Source: Elymus sibiricus
Taxonomy: Eukaryota > Streptophyta > Magnoliopsida > Poales > Poaceae
Length of the DNA stretch: 64,000 bases
Assembly: GCA_039707655.1 (NCBI GenBank)
Contig: CM077676.1
Coordinates: forward strand, 378,204,114-378,268,113
Direction: 5' to 3'
How positions within the stretch are numbered: position 1 is the stretch's first letter; each line of letters begins with the position of its first letter. A program made the position numbers and the translations under genes. Shown here piece after piece: positions 32,670-44,327 of this stretch. The notes below the pieces were generated by a model. That model saw nothing but the letters and a program-made list of their open reading frames with translations, was not told where the DNA came from and ran no database searches.

Positions 32670-34843
32670 CTCCATGAGCTACCACTTTGATTATTATCTG
32701 GGTCAGCCATGGCAGTTGACCAAGTTAGGCCAAAAGCCTAAGCTTGGGGGAGTACGTATTTCCCACCGACATTACATTCATGTTCACACATTCATTCAAG
32801 TTGTCGGTGTTCATCCTTTTTCATTGTGTATCCTTGTAGTTTTATTTTCACTTTCTTCTTGTGGTTTTGAAAAACTTTGAAAATCCAAAAATATTTCTCA
32901 CTTCTTTTCGGTTTTTCTTTCTTGTTAGTAGTCCGTAGTATTAAAAGAAAACCCAAAAATATTTCTCGTTTCTTCTTTTCTTGTTTGTTGGGAGTTCTCC
33001 CGTGTAAATAGTTTTTCTTGCTTTTCGTTTTTCTTCTTTAATTTTCCTTCTTCAGAAAAAATCAAAACTCAAAAAAAAATATTCCAGTGTGTTTCTCTGA
33101 ATTTCTTTTCTTTTTGGTGAGTCGTTGTAGGGAGAAGACCACAATGAAAATGTTGAGTGGCTCTCATATGCTTTATTGTTGATCTAACGAAGAGCCGATG
33201 TTACCTTGTCTTCTCCCTTGAATAAAATGTTTGCAGATCCCAACTTAGTCCACGGCACTCTTGCACTATTAGTTTCACATCATTCGATCGTGCAAGTGAA
33301 AGGCAATAATGACGATAATTTGATGAAGTGATTGTGGCAAGGAAAAGCTTGTATGAACTCTTGTTGTTTTTGTTTTTGTAAATATGTTTAACTTAGTATC
33401 CATGATTCAGCATATTATGAGTAAACATGTTTGTGATGACAATTAGAGATTATAGTTGCTCATGCCATGCTTAAGTAACTAGGAGTGGATAATGATTTAT
33501 CTTGGATGTCAACATCCGTTAAAATAGTTATGATGTGGTATGTTAGTATGGTATCCTCCTCTAAATGTTTCAAGTGGCTTGACTTGGCACATGTTCACAC
33601 ACGTAGTTGATTCAAAACCAATGCAGCCTTCATGATATTTATGTTCAGGGTGTCTATATCTTACTCATGCTAGTATTCAATGTTAATTATTCTCAATGCA
33701 TGATTATGACCGTTTTCGCTCTCTAGTTGGTCGCTTCTCATTCTATTTGCTAGCCTTCGCCTGTACTAAGCGGGAATACTGCTTGTGCATCCAGAATCGC
33801 TAAACCAAAGTTCTTCCAGATGAGTCCACTATATCTACCTATATGCGGTATTACTCTGCCATTCCAAGTAAATTTGCATGTGCCACCTCTAATCATTCAA
33901 ATGAACATCTGTTTTGTGTGCCCATACCGCTCATGGAGCGACAGGGAGTGGTCAGTATCTTCCATGCTAAGCGGGTTATTCTCAAGATGAGTGTTTATTC
34001 ACTTGTTATTGCACAAGAGAGGCTGGTAATTGGGATGCCCATTCCTATAATCAAAATAAAGAAAAATATAATAAAACAAACTCCCCCAGACATTTGATCG
34101 TTTGGAGGGCACCCGTGAATTCGGCTAGCCATGGCATGTGTTTGTATGGTGGAGGGGGAGTAAACTTTACCTTTCCGCTTGGGAACCGCCGATAATGTAT
34201 TTAGCATGGAAGATATTGAAAATCCTCGATCGTAACGTTGACAGGAAAAGTACACCTCTCAAAATTGTTTTCATCTCTGATTTAAGCTTGGAGCTCTGGC
34301 ACCTCTGCAAATCTTTGCTTCCCTCTATGAAGGGCCTATCTATTTACTTTTATGTTATTTACATTTATTGTTGAGTCATCACCTTCTCTTTATAAGCACC
34401 AATCCTGAGAGCACTATTGTCATTCTTATGCATTGAGTATAGTTAATGTTGTGTGCATCATGACTGGATCTCTTCTACCCTGAATTACAATGTTTATTCG
34501 CTGCTTGACTTTGGAGGTGCTCTGCATTTATGTTTTGCGGTCTCAGAAAGGGCTAGCGAGATACCATGTTATCATATTATATCATGATTATTTTGACAAA
34601 TTGTTGGCATTTGAGATATGTTATTATTGCTCGTTAGTTGATTATGCCATTGATATGAGTAAATATAGTTTCTAAGTGTTATCATTTGCATGGTTAGTTC
34701 ATGATCTTTGCTGAAAACTTGGGTGCTATTTAGACATATATACGGATACAAGAACAAAAGAGTTCGTAAAAGTTTTTCTTTATCACTTTCAGTTTATCAA
34801 CTGAATTGCTTGAGGGCAAGCAATGAGTTAAGCTTGTGGGAGT
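32670..34843 (+). repeat. 3' UTR of Y with PPT and PPT-like copy
   Basis: No gene is seen. A PPT-like AAGCTTGGGGGAGT lies at about 32740 and the PPT AAGCTTGTGGGAGT (34830-34843) abuts the LTR. Bases 33700-34380 match the 3' UTRs of A and B closely (GCGGGAATACTGCTTGTGCATCC, AAATTTGCATGTGCCACC, TACCGCTCATG blocks). Small frames (33843-34902) are not conserved. Confidence 0.8.
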
Positions 34844-35568
34844 TGATACATCTCCGTCGTATCTACTTTTCCAAACACTTTTGCTCTTATTTTGGACACT
34901 AATTTGCATGATCTGAATGAAACTAACCCGGACTGACGCTGCTTTCAGCAGAACTACCATGGTGTTGTTTTTGTGCAAAAATCAAAGTTCTTGGAATTGG
35001 ATGAAACTTTTTGGAGATTTTTTATGGAATATATGAAAAATATTGGCGCAAGAATCAACTGGAGAGGAGGTCCCTGTTGCTCACAAGGCAACAGGGCGCG
35101 ACCCCCCTGGGGGCGCACCCTGATGCCTTGTGGGGCCCACAGATGTCCTCCTGACCTAATTCCAACGCTATAAATTCTCTTTCCCTGAGAAAAAAAGGAG
35201 AAGAAGTCTCATCGCATTTTACGATACGGAGCCGCCGCCACCTTCTATTCTTCATCGGGAGGGCTGATCTGGAGTCCGTTCGGGGCTCCGGAGAGGGGGA
35301 TCCGTCGCCATCGTCCACAACAACCATCGTCCATCACCAATTTCATGATGCTCACTACCGGGTGTGAGTAATTTCTCTGTAGGCTTGCTGGACGGTGATG
35401 GATTGGATGAGATTTATCATGTAATCGAGTCAGTTTTGTTAGGGTTTGATCCCTAGTATCCACTATGTTCTGAGATTGATGTTGCTATGACTTTGCTATG
35501 CTTAATGCTTGTCACTAGGGCCCGAGTGCCATGATTTCAGATCTGAACCCTTATGTTTTCATGAATAT
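34844..35568 (+). repeat. 3' LTR of Y, first 725 bp
   Basis: It starts TGATACATCTCCGTCGTATC. The GC module is at 35064-35148 and the TATA box (GCTATAAATTC) at about 35168-35178. It is cut by LTR D. The remainder was lost at the D/F junction or lies elsewhere. Confidence 0.85.
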
Positions 35569-36510
35569 TGTTGGTGTATAAAACATGGGTATTTTATACC
35601 CTGACTTATGCACAGATGGTGGCAACCCCCTTGCCGGCCAAAGCTTTGCCGGGAACCGCCAAGATCAAGATTCGGAGTCCAGCCGCAGAAGCTACCAGAA
35701 AGAAGCTCAAAACACAACACTCGACTAGTACCAAAGATGATGACGTTCCTTGCCGGCAAGGCTGAACCAACAAGGTGAAGACCCGGCAAGCTCCGTGCCG
35801 GCAAGCTTAAGCCAGCCCTCCAGCGCTCCACCTCGCTGCACAGGTGTTCGCTGATGTGTGAGGTGTCGACCGCGCAGGTTGGTTGGTGAGGCTTGTCGGG
35901 CACGTGTCAGCACGCTGGGACAAGATTTGCCCCTAAACGACACCCGTCCAAGAGGCGTGTCAGGATAATACGAGGTAGCTGGGCAAGCGGTGCAGAAACC
36001 TTGCCGGGACTACCTCTCCACATGACACCTAGCGTCGCATTTAATGCCTTTGTCCTAAATTGGCAGAGTTAGGTACGATAGCACTGTTTGCTATCTAATC
36101 GCTATGTAATTACTGTTTTGCCACTGTGGTAACCCCTTGAACTATAAAAGGAGGGCCAAGGCAATAGTTTAGAGGAGGGGGACCCCTTTTCAAACACAAG
36201 CACGTCTCGCGTAGCTGCTCTCCCCGCGCCTTGCCGGGACAGGCGCTCCTTGTACTGTGCTTCTGCACCATCAATACACCAAAGGCAGGAGTAGGGTTTT
36301 ACGCTTCTCAGCAGCCCAAACCTGGGTAAATCCCTCGCGCTCCCCATTGTCCATGCTCTTTGTGCACGTCGACCTCCCCCGCCGAACCACAAGGGGTTGC
36401 ATGGCCCCATAGATGGTCGTACCCCGACATCTTTGGCGCGCCAGGTAGGGGGAGTGCGTCGCTTGCGTGAACCTTGACCAGTGGGTTGCGCGTCTTCTTC
36501 ATCATTTTTG
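35569..36510 (+). mobile_element. Tat-type LTR D (861 bp) with PBS and a stub of internal sequence
   Basis: The LTR 35569-36429 starts TGTTGGTGTATAAAACATGG and ends GTACCCCGACA. It is homologous to the J LTR (51244-52100). The TATA box (ACTATAAAAGG) is at about 36139. The PBS TGGCGCGCCAGGTAGGGGG follows at about 36434, typical of Tat/Ogre-lineage Gypsy elements. Only about 60 bp of internal sequence remain before minus-strand pol of F begins at about 36510, so the rest was deleted. The palindrome CTTGCCGGCAAG and its variants are frequent in the LTR. Confidence 0.85.
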
Positions 36511-36882
36511 AATTAATTATATAAGGTCAGAATTTATCACAAGCAAAGACAATAGCAAGTAATTCTTTCTCAGTGGTAGCTAAATGTACTTGGTCTTCAT
36601 CCAAGCTCCTGCTAGCATAAAAGACCACGTTAAGTTTTTTATCATCTCGCTGTCCTAAGACAGCTCCGACAGCACAATTAGTAGCGTCACACATAATCTC
36701 AAATGGTTCATCCCACTTTGGAGGATGGATGATAGGAGCTGTGATTAAAGCATCCCTCTGTTTCTCATAGGTCTGCATACATTTTTTGTCAAAAGAATAG
36801 GGCACATGTTTATTCAAAAGGTCAGTCAAAGGCTGTGATATTTTGGAGAAATCTTTAATAAACCTTCTATAGAAACTAGCGT
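36511..36882 (-). pseudogene. RNase H fragment of element F
   Basis: The minus-strand frame carries the RT-RNase H connection and RNase H: MTDLLNKHVPYSFDKKC, ALITAPIIHPPKWDEPFEIMCDA, VGAVLGQRDDKKLNV and TTEKELLAIVFACDKF. After ACDKF a TGA replaces the usual Trp and the sequence soon passes into D. The upstream pol continues at 38463 on the far side of solo LTR E. The rest of RNase H and the integrase are absent. Confidence 0.85.
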
Positions 36883-36887
36883 GTCCC

Positions 36888-38457
36888 TGCTACTTGTAGC
36901 TTGCGTTGGTAGTTTCCCCGAAGAGGAAGGGATGATGCAGCACAGTAGAGGTAAGTATTTCCCTCAGTTATGAAACCAAGGTTATCAATCCAGTAGGAGA
37001 ACCACGCAACACCTCGTTAGCAGTACCTGCACACAAACAACAAATCCTTGCACCCAACGCAAACGAGGGGTTGTCAATCCCTCGGCGGTCAATTACAAGA
37101 TTAAATTGTATGGTGATAGATAGATAGATTAAACAAAAATACAAAACAAAATAAATAAAAGGAAAGTGTAGCAAAGTATTTTTTAGGGTTTTTAATATAT
37201 GATTTAGATAGACCAGGGGGCCATAGTTTTCACTAGAGGCTTCTCTCAAGAAAATAGCATACGGTGGGTAGACAAATTACTGTTGGGCAATTGATAGAAA
37301 AGCAAATAATCATGACGATATCCAAAGCAACGATCATGTATATAGGCATCACGTCCGAGACAAGTAGACCGACTCCTGCCTGCATCTACTACTATTACTC
37401 CACACATCGACCGCTATCCAGCATGCATCTAGTGTATTAAGTCCATAAAGAACGGAGTAACGCCTTAAGCAAGATGACATGAAGTAGACAAAATAAACTC
37501 ACGCATGAATAAACCCCATCTTTTTAACCTTAATAGCAATGATACATACGTGTCATGTCCCTTTCTGTCACTGGGATTGAGCACCGCAAGATCGAACCCA
37601 TTACAAAGCACCTCTTCCCATGGCAAGCTAAATCAATCTAGTTGGCCAAACCAGATCAATAGATCGGAGAAGAAATACGAAGCTATAATAATCATGCATA
37701 AAAGAGATCAAAGAAGACTCAAATAATATTCATGGATAATCTGATCATAAACTCACAATTCATCGGATCCCAACAAACACACCGCAAAAAGTGATTACAT
37801 CGGATAAAACTCCAAGAACATCGAGGAGAACATTGTATTGAAGATCAAAAAGAGAGAAGAAGCCATCTAGCTACTAACTATGGACCCGAAGGTCTGTGGT
37901 AAACTACTCACGCATCATCGGAAGGGCAGCAAGGTTGATGTAGAGCCCCTCCGTGATCGATTCCCCCTCCGGCAGAGTGCCGGAAAAGGCCTCCAAATGG
38001 GATCTCTCGAGAACAGAAATTTGCGGCGGTGGAAAAAGTATTTTGTGGACTCCTCTATTGGTTTCCTGATTTTTGAGAATTTATAGTGGTGGAATTAGGT
38101 CAAAAGAGGCAGAGGTGGACCCACGAGGCACCAGGGCGCGCGTGCCCCCCCCCCCAGGCGTGCCCTGGTGGCTCATGGCCACCTCCTAGGGCTTCTGGCC
38201 TTCTCCCGAAGCTTCTAATGTTGGTTATGTCCAAAAAAAATCTCCAAAAAGTTTCGGGGCATTTGGACTTCGTTTGGTATTGATATTCTGTAAAACCAAA
38301 AACAGGCAGAAAACAGCAACTGGCACTAGGCACTAAGTTAATAGGTTAGTCCCAAAAAATGATTTATAATTGATGTAAATGTATATAAAAACATCCAAGA
38401 TTGATAATATAACAGCATGGAACAATCAAAAATTATAGATACGTTGGAGATGTATCA
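36888..38457 (-). mobile_element. Solo LTR E (A-type LTR) inside F pol
   Basis: 1570 bp, with TGCTACTTGTAG at the left and GGAGATGTATCA at the right. Target duplication GTCCC at 36883-36887 and 38458-38462. It is closest to the LTRs of A and contains no internal domain. The GC module at 38112-38183 has an 11-bp C run. Confidence 0.93.
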
Positions 38458-38462
38458 GTCCC

Positions 38463-39037
38463 ATGAAAGTTTGCATACCTTTTACATCTTAGGGTAAGGT
38501 AAATTTTCTATTACATCAATTTTTTCTTGATCTATCTCGATGCTCTTTCCTGAGACTCTGTGCCCCACCACTACCCCTTCTGTGACCATGAAGGGGCTCT
38601 TTTCCCAATTCAGCATGAAACCTATTTCTTCACATCTTTGCAAAACCTTCGTAGGATTATAGAGCCAATTGTCAAAGGAGGTACCCTGGACAGAAAAATT
38701 GTCCATAAACACCTCGACAATTTTCTCAAAAAAGTTAGGGAAATTTTTACAAATGCACTTTTGAAACGATGGTGGTCCGTTACATACCAAACAGCATCTT
38801 ACGGTATGCACATGTACCGTATGGGCAGGTGAAGGTAATCTTTTCTTGATCCTCAGGTCGGATAGGTATTTGCGAGAATCCAGAATATCCATCAAGATAG
38901 CAAAAGTAAGACTTGTTAGCCAATCTCTTCAATATTTCGTTAATGAACGGTAATGGGTGATGATCCTTCTTAGTCCACTTATTTAGTTTCTTGAAATCAA
39001 CACACATTCCATATCAAACAACAGCCCTTGTAGGGAC
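38463..39037 (-). pseudogene. Reverse transcriptase fragment of element F
   Basis: Minus strand, two frames joined by an indel near 38790. It contains VDFKKLNKWTKKDHHPLPF, YSGFSQIPI, CPYGTCAYRKMLFGM and then FMDNFSVQGTSFDN. The catalytic F/Y-x-D-D motif is changed to F-M-D-N, so the copy is catalytically dead even without the frameshift. It continues from 45879 across element G and toward 36882 across solo LTR E. Confidence 0.85.
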
Positions 39038-40585
39038 TCCTACTTGTAGTCTGCGTTGGTATTTCCCCGAAGAGGAGAGGATGATGCAATACAGTAGAGA
39101 TAAGTATTTCCCTCAGTTAAGAACCAAGGTTATCAATCCAGTAGGAGAACCAAGCAAAATTCTATTAAGCGCACCTGCACACACAAGAGCAAACACTTGC
39201 ACCCAACGCAAATAAGAGGGTTGTCAATCCTCCTAGCGGTTATTTGCAAGGATAAAATCTTATCGAGGTAAATAGATAAACTAAACTACTAATTAAAATA
39301 AAAGTAAATAAATTGCAGCAAGGTATTTTTAGGTTTTTTATATAATAAAGATAGACCCGGGGACCATAGTTTTCACTAGAGGCTTCTCTCTTGAGCACAT
39401 AAACATACGGTGGGTAAACAAATTACTGTTGGGCAATTGATAGAAAAGCAAATAATTATGACGGATTCATGGAATTGATCATGTATATAGGCATCACACC
39501 CGAGACAAGTAGACCGACTACTGCCTGCATCTACTACTATTACTCCACCCATCGACCGCTATCCAGCATGCATCTAGGGTATTAAGTATGAAACAGAGTA
39601 ATGCCTTAAGCAAGATGACATGATGTTGAGAAGCAAATTCAAGCAATATGAATAAACCCCATCTTTTTATCCTTAATGGGAACAATACAAATGCGTGCCA
39701 TGTCCCTTTCTGTCACTAGGATTGAGCACCGCAAGATTGAACCCATCACAAAGCACCTCTCCCATTGCAAGATAAAATCAATCTAGTAGGCCAAACTAAA
39801 CCGATAGATCGAAGAGAAATACAAAGCTATAACAATCATGCATAAAAGAGTTCAGAGAAGACTCAAATATTTCTCATGAATAATCTTATCATAAACTCAC
39901 AATTCATCGGATCCCAACAAACACACCGCAAAAGAACATTACATCGGATAGAACTCCAAGAACATCAAGGAGAACATTGTATTGAAGATCAAAGAGAGAG
40001 AAGAAGCCATCTAGCTACTAGCTATTGACCCCTAGGTCTATGGTAAACTATTCACACATCATCGGAAGGGCAGCAAGGTTGATGTAGAAGCCCTCCGTGA
40101 TCGATTCCCCCTTCGGCAGAGTACCGAAAAAGGCCTCCAGATGGGATCGCGGAAGAACAGAGGCTTGCGGCGGCGGAAAGATTTTCTCTTCTGGCTCTCT
40201 GGGGGTTTCCCAATATTTGTGAATTTATAGAAGTGGAATTAGGTCAAACAGAGTCACGTGGGCCCCACAAGGTACTACGGTGCGCCCCCCTGGGGCGCGC
40301 CCTAGTGCCTTGTGAAGCCTCCGTGAGGCTTCTGGCCCCCTCCCGAAGCTTCCCAGGTTTCTTTTGTCCAGAAAAAATCTCCAAAAAGTTTCGTGGCATT
40401 TGGACTTCATTTGGTACTGTTTCTCTGAAAAGCCAAAAACAAGCAGAAAATAGCAACTGGCACTAGGCACTGGGTTAATAGGGTTGTCCCAAAAAATGAT
40501 ATATAATTGCATCTAAAAACATCCAAGATTGATACTATAATATCATGGAACAATCAAAAATTATAGATACGTTGGAGACGTATCA
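39038..40585 (-). repeat. 3' LTR of element G
   Basis: 1548 bp. The right end reads GGAGACGTATCA; the left end is TCCTACTTGTAG, so the expected TG dinucleotide has changed. GC module at 40257-40325, TATA box at about 40218-40228 (minus strand). Confidence 0.93.
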
Positions 40586-43233
40586 AGCATCCCCAAGCTT
40601 AATTCCTGCTCGTCCTCGAGTAGGTAAATGATAAAAACAGAATTTTTGATGTGGAATGCTACCTATCATGTTTCATCATGTAATCTCTCTCTTACGGTAT
40701 GAATAATAAGATCCAAATGATTCAAAGCAATAGTCTATAATTTGATATAAAGACATCAATACTCAGGCATACTAGCAAACAATCATGTCTTTTCAAAATA
40801 AAAATGCTAAAGAACGTTATCCCTACAAAATCATATAATCCTGTCATGCTCCATCTTCTTCACACAAAGTATTTATCCTGAACAACCCAGGTTTTAGCCA
40901 AGCAATTGGTTCATACTTTTTAACGTGCTTCAGCTTTTTCAACTCCCAGTCAATACATGAGCGCAAGCCATGGATATAGCACTATGGGTGGAATAGAGTA
41001 TGGTGATAGAGATAAATAGGAGAAGTCAAAAATGGAGAAAGTCTCACATCAATGAGGCTAATCAACAGGCTATGGATATGCCCATTAATTGATGTCAATG
41101 CGAGGAGTAGGGATTGCCGTGCAACGGATGCACTAAGAGCTATAAGTGTATGAAATCTCAACATGAAAACTAAGTGGGTGTGCATCCAACTTGCTTGCTC
41201 ATGAAGACCTCGGGCATTTGAGGAAGCCCATCATCGGTATATACAAGCCAAGTTCTATAATGAAAAATTCCCACTAGTATATGAAAGTGACAAAATAGGA
41301 GACTCTCTATATGAAAAACATGGTGCTACTCTGAAGCACAAGTGTGTAAAAAGATAGTAACATTGCCCCTTCTCTCTTTTTCTCTCAATTATTTTTTCTT
41401 TTTCTTTTCCTTTTTTTTCTTTTGCTTTTTTTTTCTTTCTCTTTTTTTTCCATGGCTCTTTTTCGCCTCTTTTTTTCTATTTTTTTTTATTTTCGTCCGG
41501 AGTCTCATCCCGACTTGTGGGGGAATCATAGGCACCATCATCCTTTCCTCACTGGGACAATGCTCTAATAATGATGATCATCACACCTCTATTTACTTAC
41601 AATTCAAAATTACAACTCGATACTAGAACAAAAATATGACTCTATATGAATGCCTCTGGCAGTGTACCAGGATGTGCAATGATGCTAGCGTAACAAGTAT
41701 AAAAATGATGAACTGTGGCTGAGCCACAAATACTATGTCAGCTATATGATCATGCAAAGCAATATGACAATGATGATGTGTGTCATAAAAACGAACGGTG
41801 GAAGTTGCATGGCAATATATCTCGGAATGGCTCTGGAAATGCCATGATAGGTAGGTATGGTGGCTGTTTTGAGAAAGATATAAAGAGGCTTATGTGTGAT
41901 AGAGCGTATCATATCACGGGGTTTGGATGCACCGGCGAAGTTTGCACCAACTCTCGATGTGAGAAAGGGCAATGCACGGTACCAAAGAGGCTAGCAAATT
42001 GCGGAAAGGTGAGAGTGCGTATAATCCACGGACTCACATTAGTCATAAAGAACTCACATACTTATTGCGAAAGTTTATTAGCCCTCAAAGCAAAGTACTA
42101 CTACGCATGCACCTAGGGGGGAGGTTGGTAGGAGTTAACCATCGCGCGCCCCCGACTGCCACACAAAGGAAGACAATCAATAATAATTCATGCTCCAACT
42201 TCTTAGCATAACTATTTCTTTAAAATATCATCACCGCCGTGTTCTAAAAGATATAAGTGAAGCACTAGAGCAACTGCCTAGCTCAAAAGATATAAGTGAA
42301 GCAGATAGAGTATTCTAACAAATCACGAATAATGTGTGTTCCTCTCAAAAAGGTGTGTTCAGCAAAGATGATTGTGACAAACTAAAAAGCAAACAAAATC
42401 AAACAAACTATTTCACAAGACGCTGCAAGTAAAACACATATCATGTGATGAATAAAAATATAGCTCCAAGTGAGTTACCGATAGATTATAGACGAAAGAG
42501 GGGATGCCTTCCGGGACATCCCCAAGCTTAGACGCTTGAGTCTTCCTTGAATATTACCTTGGGGTGCCTTGGGAATCCCCAAGCTTTGGCTCTTGCCACT
42601 CCTTATTCCTTTGTCCATCGTAGTCTCACCCAAAACTTGAAAACTTCAGCACACAAAACTCAACAGAAACCTCGTGAGATCCGTTAGTATAACAAACAAA
42701 TCTTAAACTTTAGGTACTGTAGTAAATTGATTCATATTTAATATTGGCATAATTATACTGTACTCCAACTTCTCCATGACTCATACCCCCCGATACGATC
42801 CATAGATTCATCAAAATAAGCAATCTATGCAACAAAAACAGAATCTGTCTAAAACAGAATAGTCTGTAAAGATCTATTTCAAATCCATACTTCTGTAACT
42901 CCAAAAATTCTGAAAAATTAGGAAAACGTGGGAAATTCATATACAAATTCTGTGTAAACATTTCAGATTTTTCTGACCCTCCAGTACAGAATTAAAAATC
43001 CAGCACTGGACGCAAAACTTTATGTTTTCCAAACAGCATCAATTATACTATCTTCCAAATCCCCCCAAAGGCATTACTTGGCACAAACACTAATTAAAAC
43101 ATAAAAAAAAAAAATCCTAACAGAATTTATAATCATGCAAACACTCAAGAACAGAATAAAAAATTTATTGGGTTGTCTCCCAACAAGCTCTTTCTTTATA
43201 GCCATTAAGATAGGCTTGAGATTTCAATGATGC
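40586..43233 (-). repeat. 3' UTR of G with a long pyrimidine tract
   Basis: No gene is present. The stretch 40850-42130 has no counterpart in A and includes a nearly pure pyrimidine tract at 41370-41500 on the plus strand, which is a purine tract on the element strand. The flanks (42240-43100) match the A 3' UTR, including two copies of the AAGTGAAGCA minisatellite core and AAGCTTGGGGAT-like copies at about 42527 and 42575. The frame at 41715-42116 lies in this segment and has no recognisable family. Confidence 0.8.
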
Positions 43234-44086
43234 TCACATGAAAGATAGTAATTTAAACACGAAGAGAGCATCATGAAACATGTGAAAAACACATTTAAGT
43301 CTAACATACTTCCTATGCATAGGTATTTTATAGGCAAACAAATTGTCAAGACAAAAAGTGTCTAGCATATGCAAGGAAGATGAACAAAGCATTAACAATT
43401 TGAACTTCAAGAGAGGTAATTGAGTAACATGAAAATTTCTACAACCATATTTTCCTCTCTCATAATAATTACATGTAGGATCATAGTCAAATTCAACAAT
43501 ATAGCTATCATATAAAATATTCTCTTCATGATCCACATGCATAAAAGTTTTATAATCTTCCAAGATAGTGGGATTAACATCAACTAAAGTCATGACCTCT
43601 CCAAGCCCACTTTTATCAAAAAATTCATAAGATTGACCACTCTCCAAAGTAGTGGGATCATTATTACCTAAAGTTTACGCTCTTCCAAACCCACTTTTAA
43701 TAGTATTGAAATTTTATTATAACATATTCATCATGAGGCTTAAATAAATTTTCAGGGTCATAAGAAGCATCATCACCCCAATCATGATCATTGCAATAAG
43801 TAGTGGACATAACAAAATTATCATCCCCAAGCTTGTAGTTTTGCATATTATTAGCACAATTCACATTAATATAATTTATAGTAACATCATTGCAATCATG
43901 CTTTTCAATCAAGGAGCTATCATGAATCACTTTATAAATTTCTTCTTCTAGCACTTCATCACAATTTTCAAATTCATGATTTTCAAGCAAAAATTCATAG
44001 AGAAAATCAAGAGCACTCAAATCACTAGCAATTGGTTCATTATAATTGGATCTTTTGAAAACATTAGCAAGTGGATGAGGATCCAT
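43234..44086 (-). pseudogene. Conserved acidic ORF of non-autonomous element (copy in G, frameshifted)
   Basis: This is the homologue of the ORFs in A, B and I. The frame starts at 44086 (MDPHPLANVFKRSNYNEPIAS). It is open to 43697, where an indel shifts the frame, and continues 43647-43234 (FDKSGLGEVMTLVDVNPTIL, FVEF-like block, NYYERGKYGCRNFHVTQLPL, HRKYVRLKCVFHMF). It is closest to the A copy. The start follows the PBS by about 210 bp. Confidence 0.75.
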
Positions 44087-44298
44087 AGTGATCTTAAATT
44101 TTTGTTTTACTTACTGTTCTTGAGTGTTGTCATGGCAATAAAGGCAAGCAAGCAAATAAAAATATTTTTGTGTTTTTCTAAAAAAAAAATTAGAAGTGGG
44201 GAAGATGAAAATGAGAGGAAATGCAAATAAAAGGTAAATAAAGTAAATTCAAGTGAATGATAATTTGTGCCAAGGTACTTGGTAATTTTGATGATGTC

Positions 44299-44316
44299 TC
44301 CCCGGCAACGGCGCCA
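44299..44316 (-). promoter_or_regulatory. Primer binding site of G (tRNA-Asp type)
   Basis: It reads TGGCGCCGTTGCCGGGGA on the element strand, a perfect match to the tRNA-Asp 3' complement. Confidence 0.9.
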
Positions 44317-44327
44317 GAAATTCTTCC

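Larger units (their letters stand above)
25814..35568 (+). mobile_element. Gypsy element Y: gag-protease and 3' ORF, partial
   Basis: The plus-strand element begins abruptly at the Z insertion. Its 5' LTR, PBS and gag start lie left of Z outside the window. It holds gag C-terminus and protease, solo LTR C2, an internal GC module, an env-position ORF, a 3' UTR and the first 725 bp of its 3' LTR. There is no RT, RNase H or integrase between the protease stop (30912) and the next ORF, so as it stands it is non-autonomous. The 3' UTR is shared with A and B. Confidence 0.8.

Noticed and set aside
41715..42116. 133-codon ORF in the G 3' UTR
   Set aside because: Found in only one copy, on the strand opposite to the element, with no recognised domain. 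Cannot be supported as a gene.
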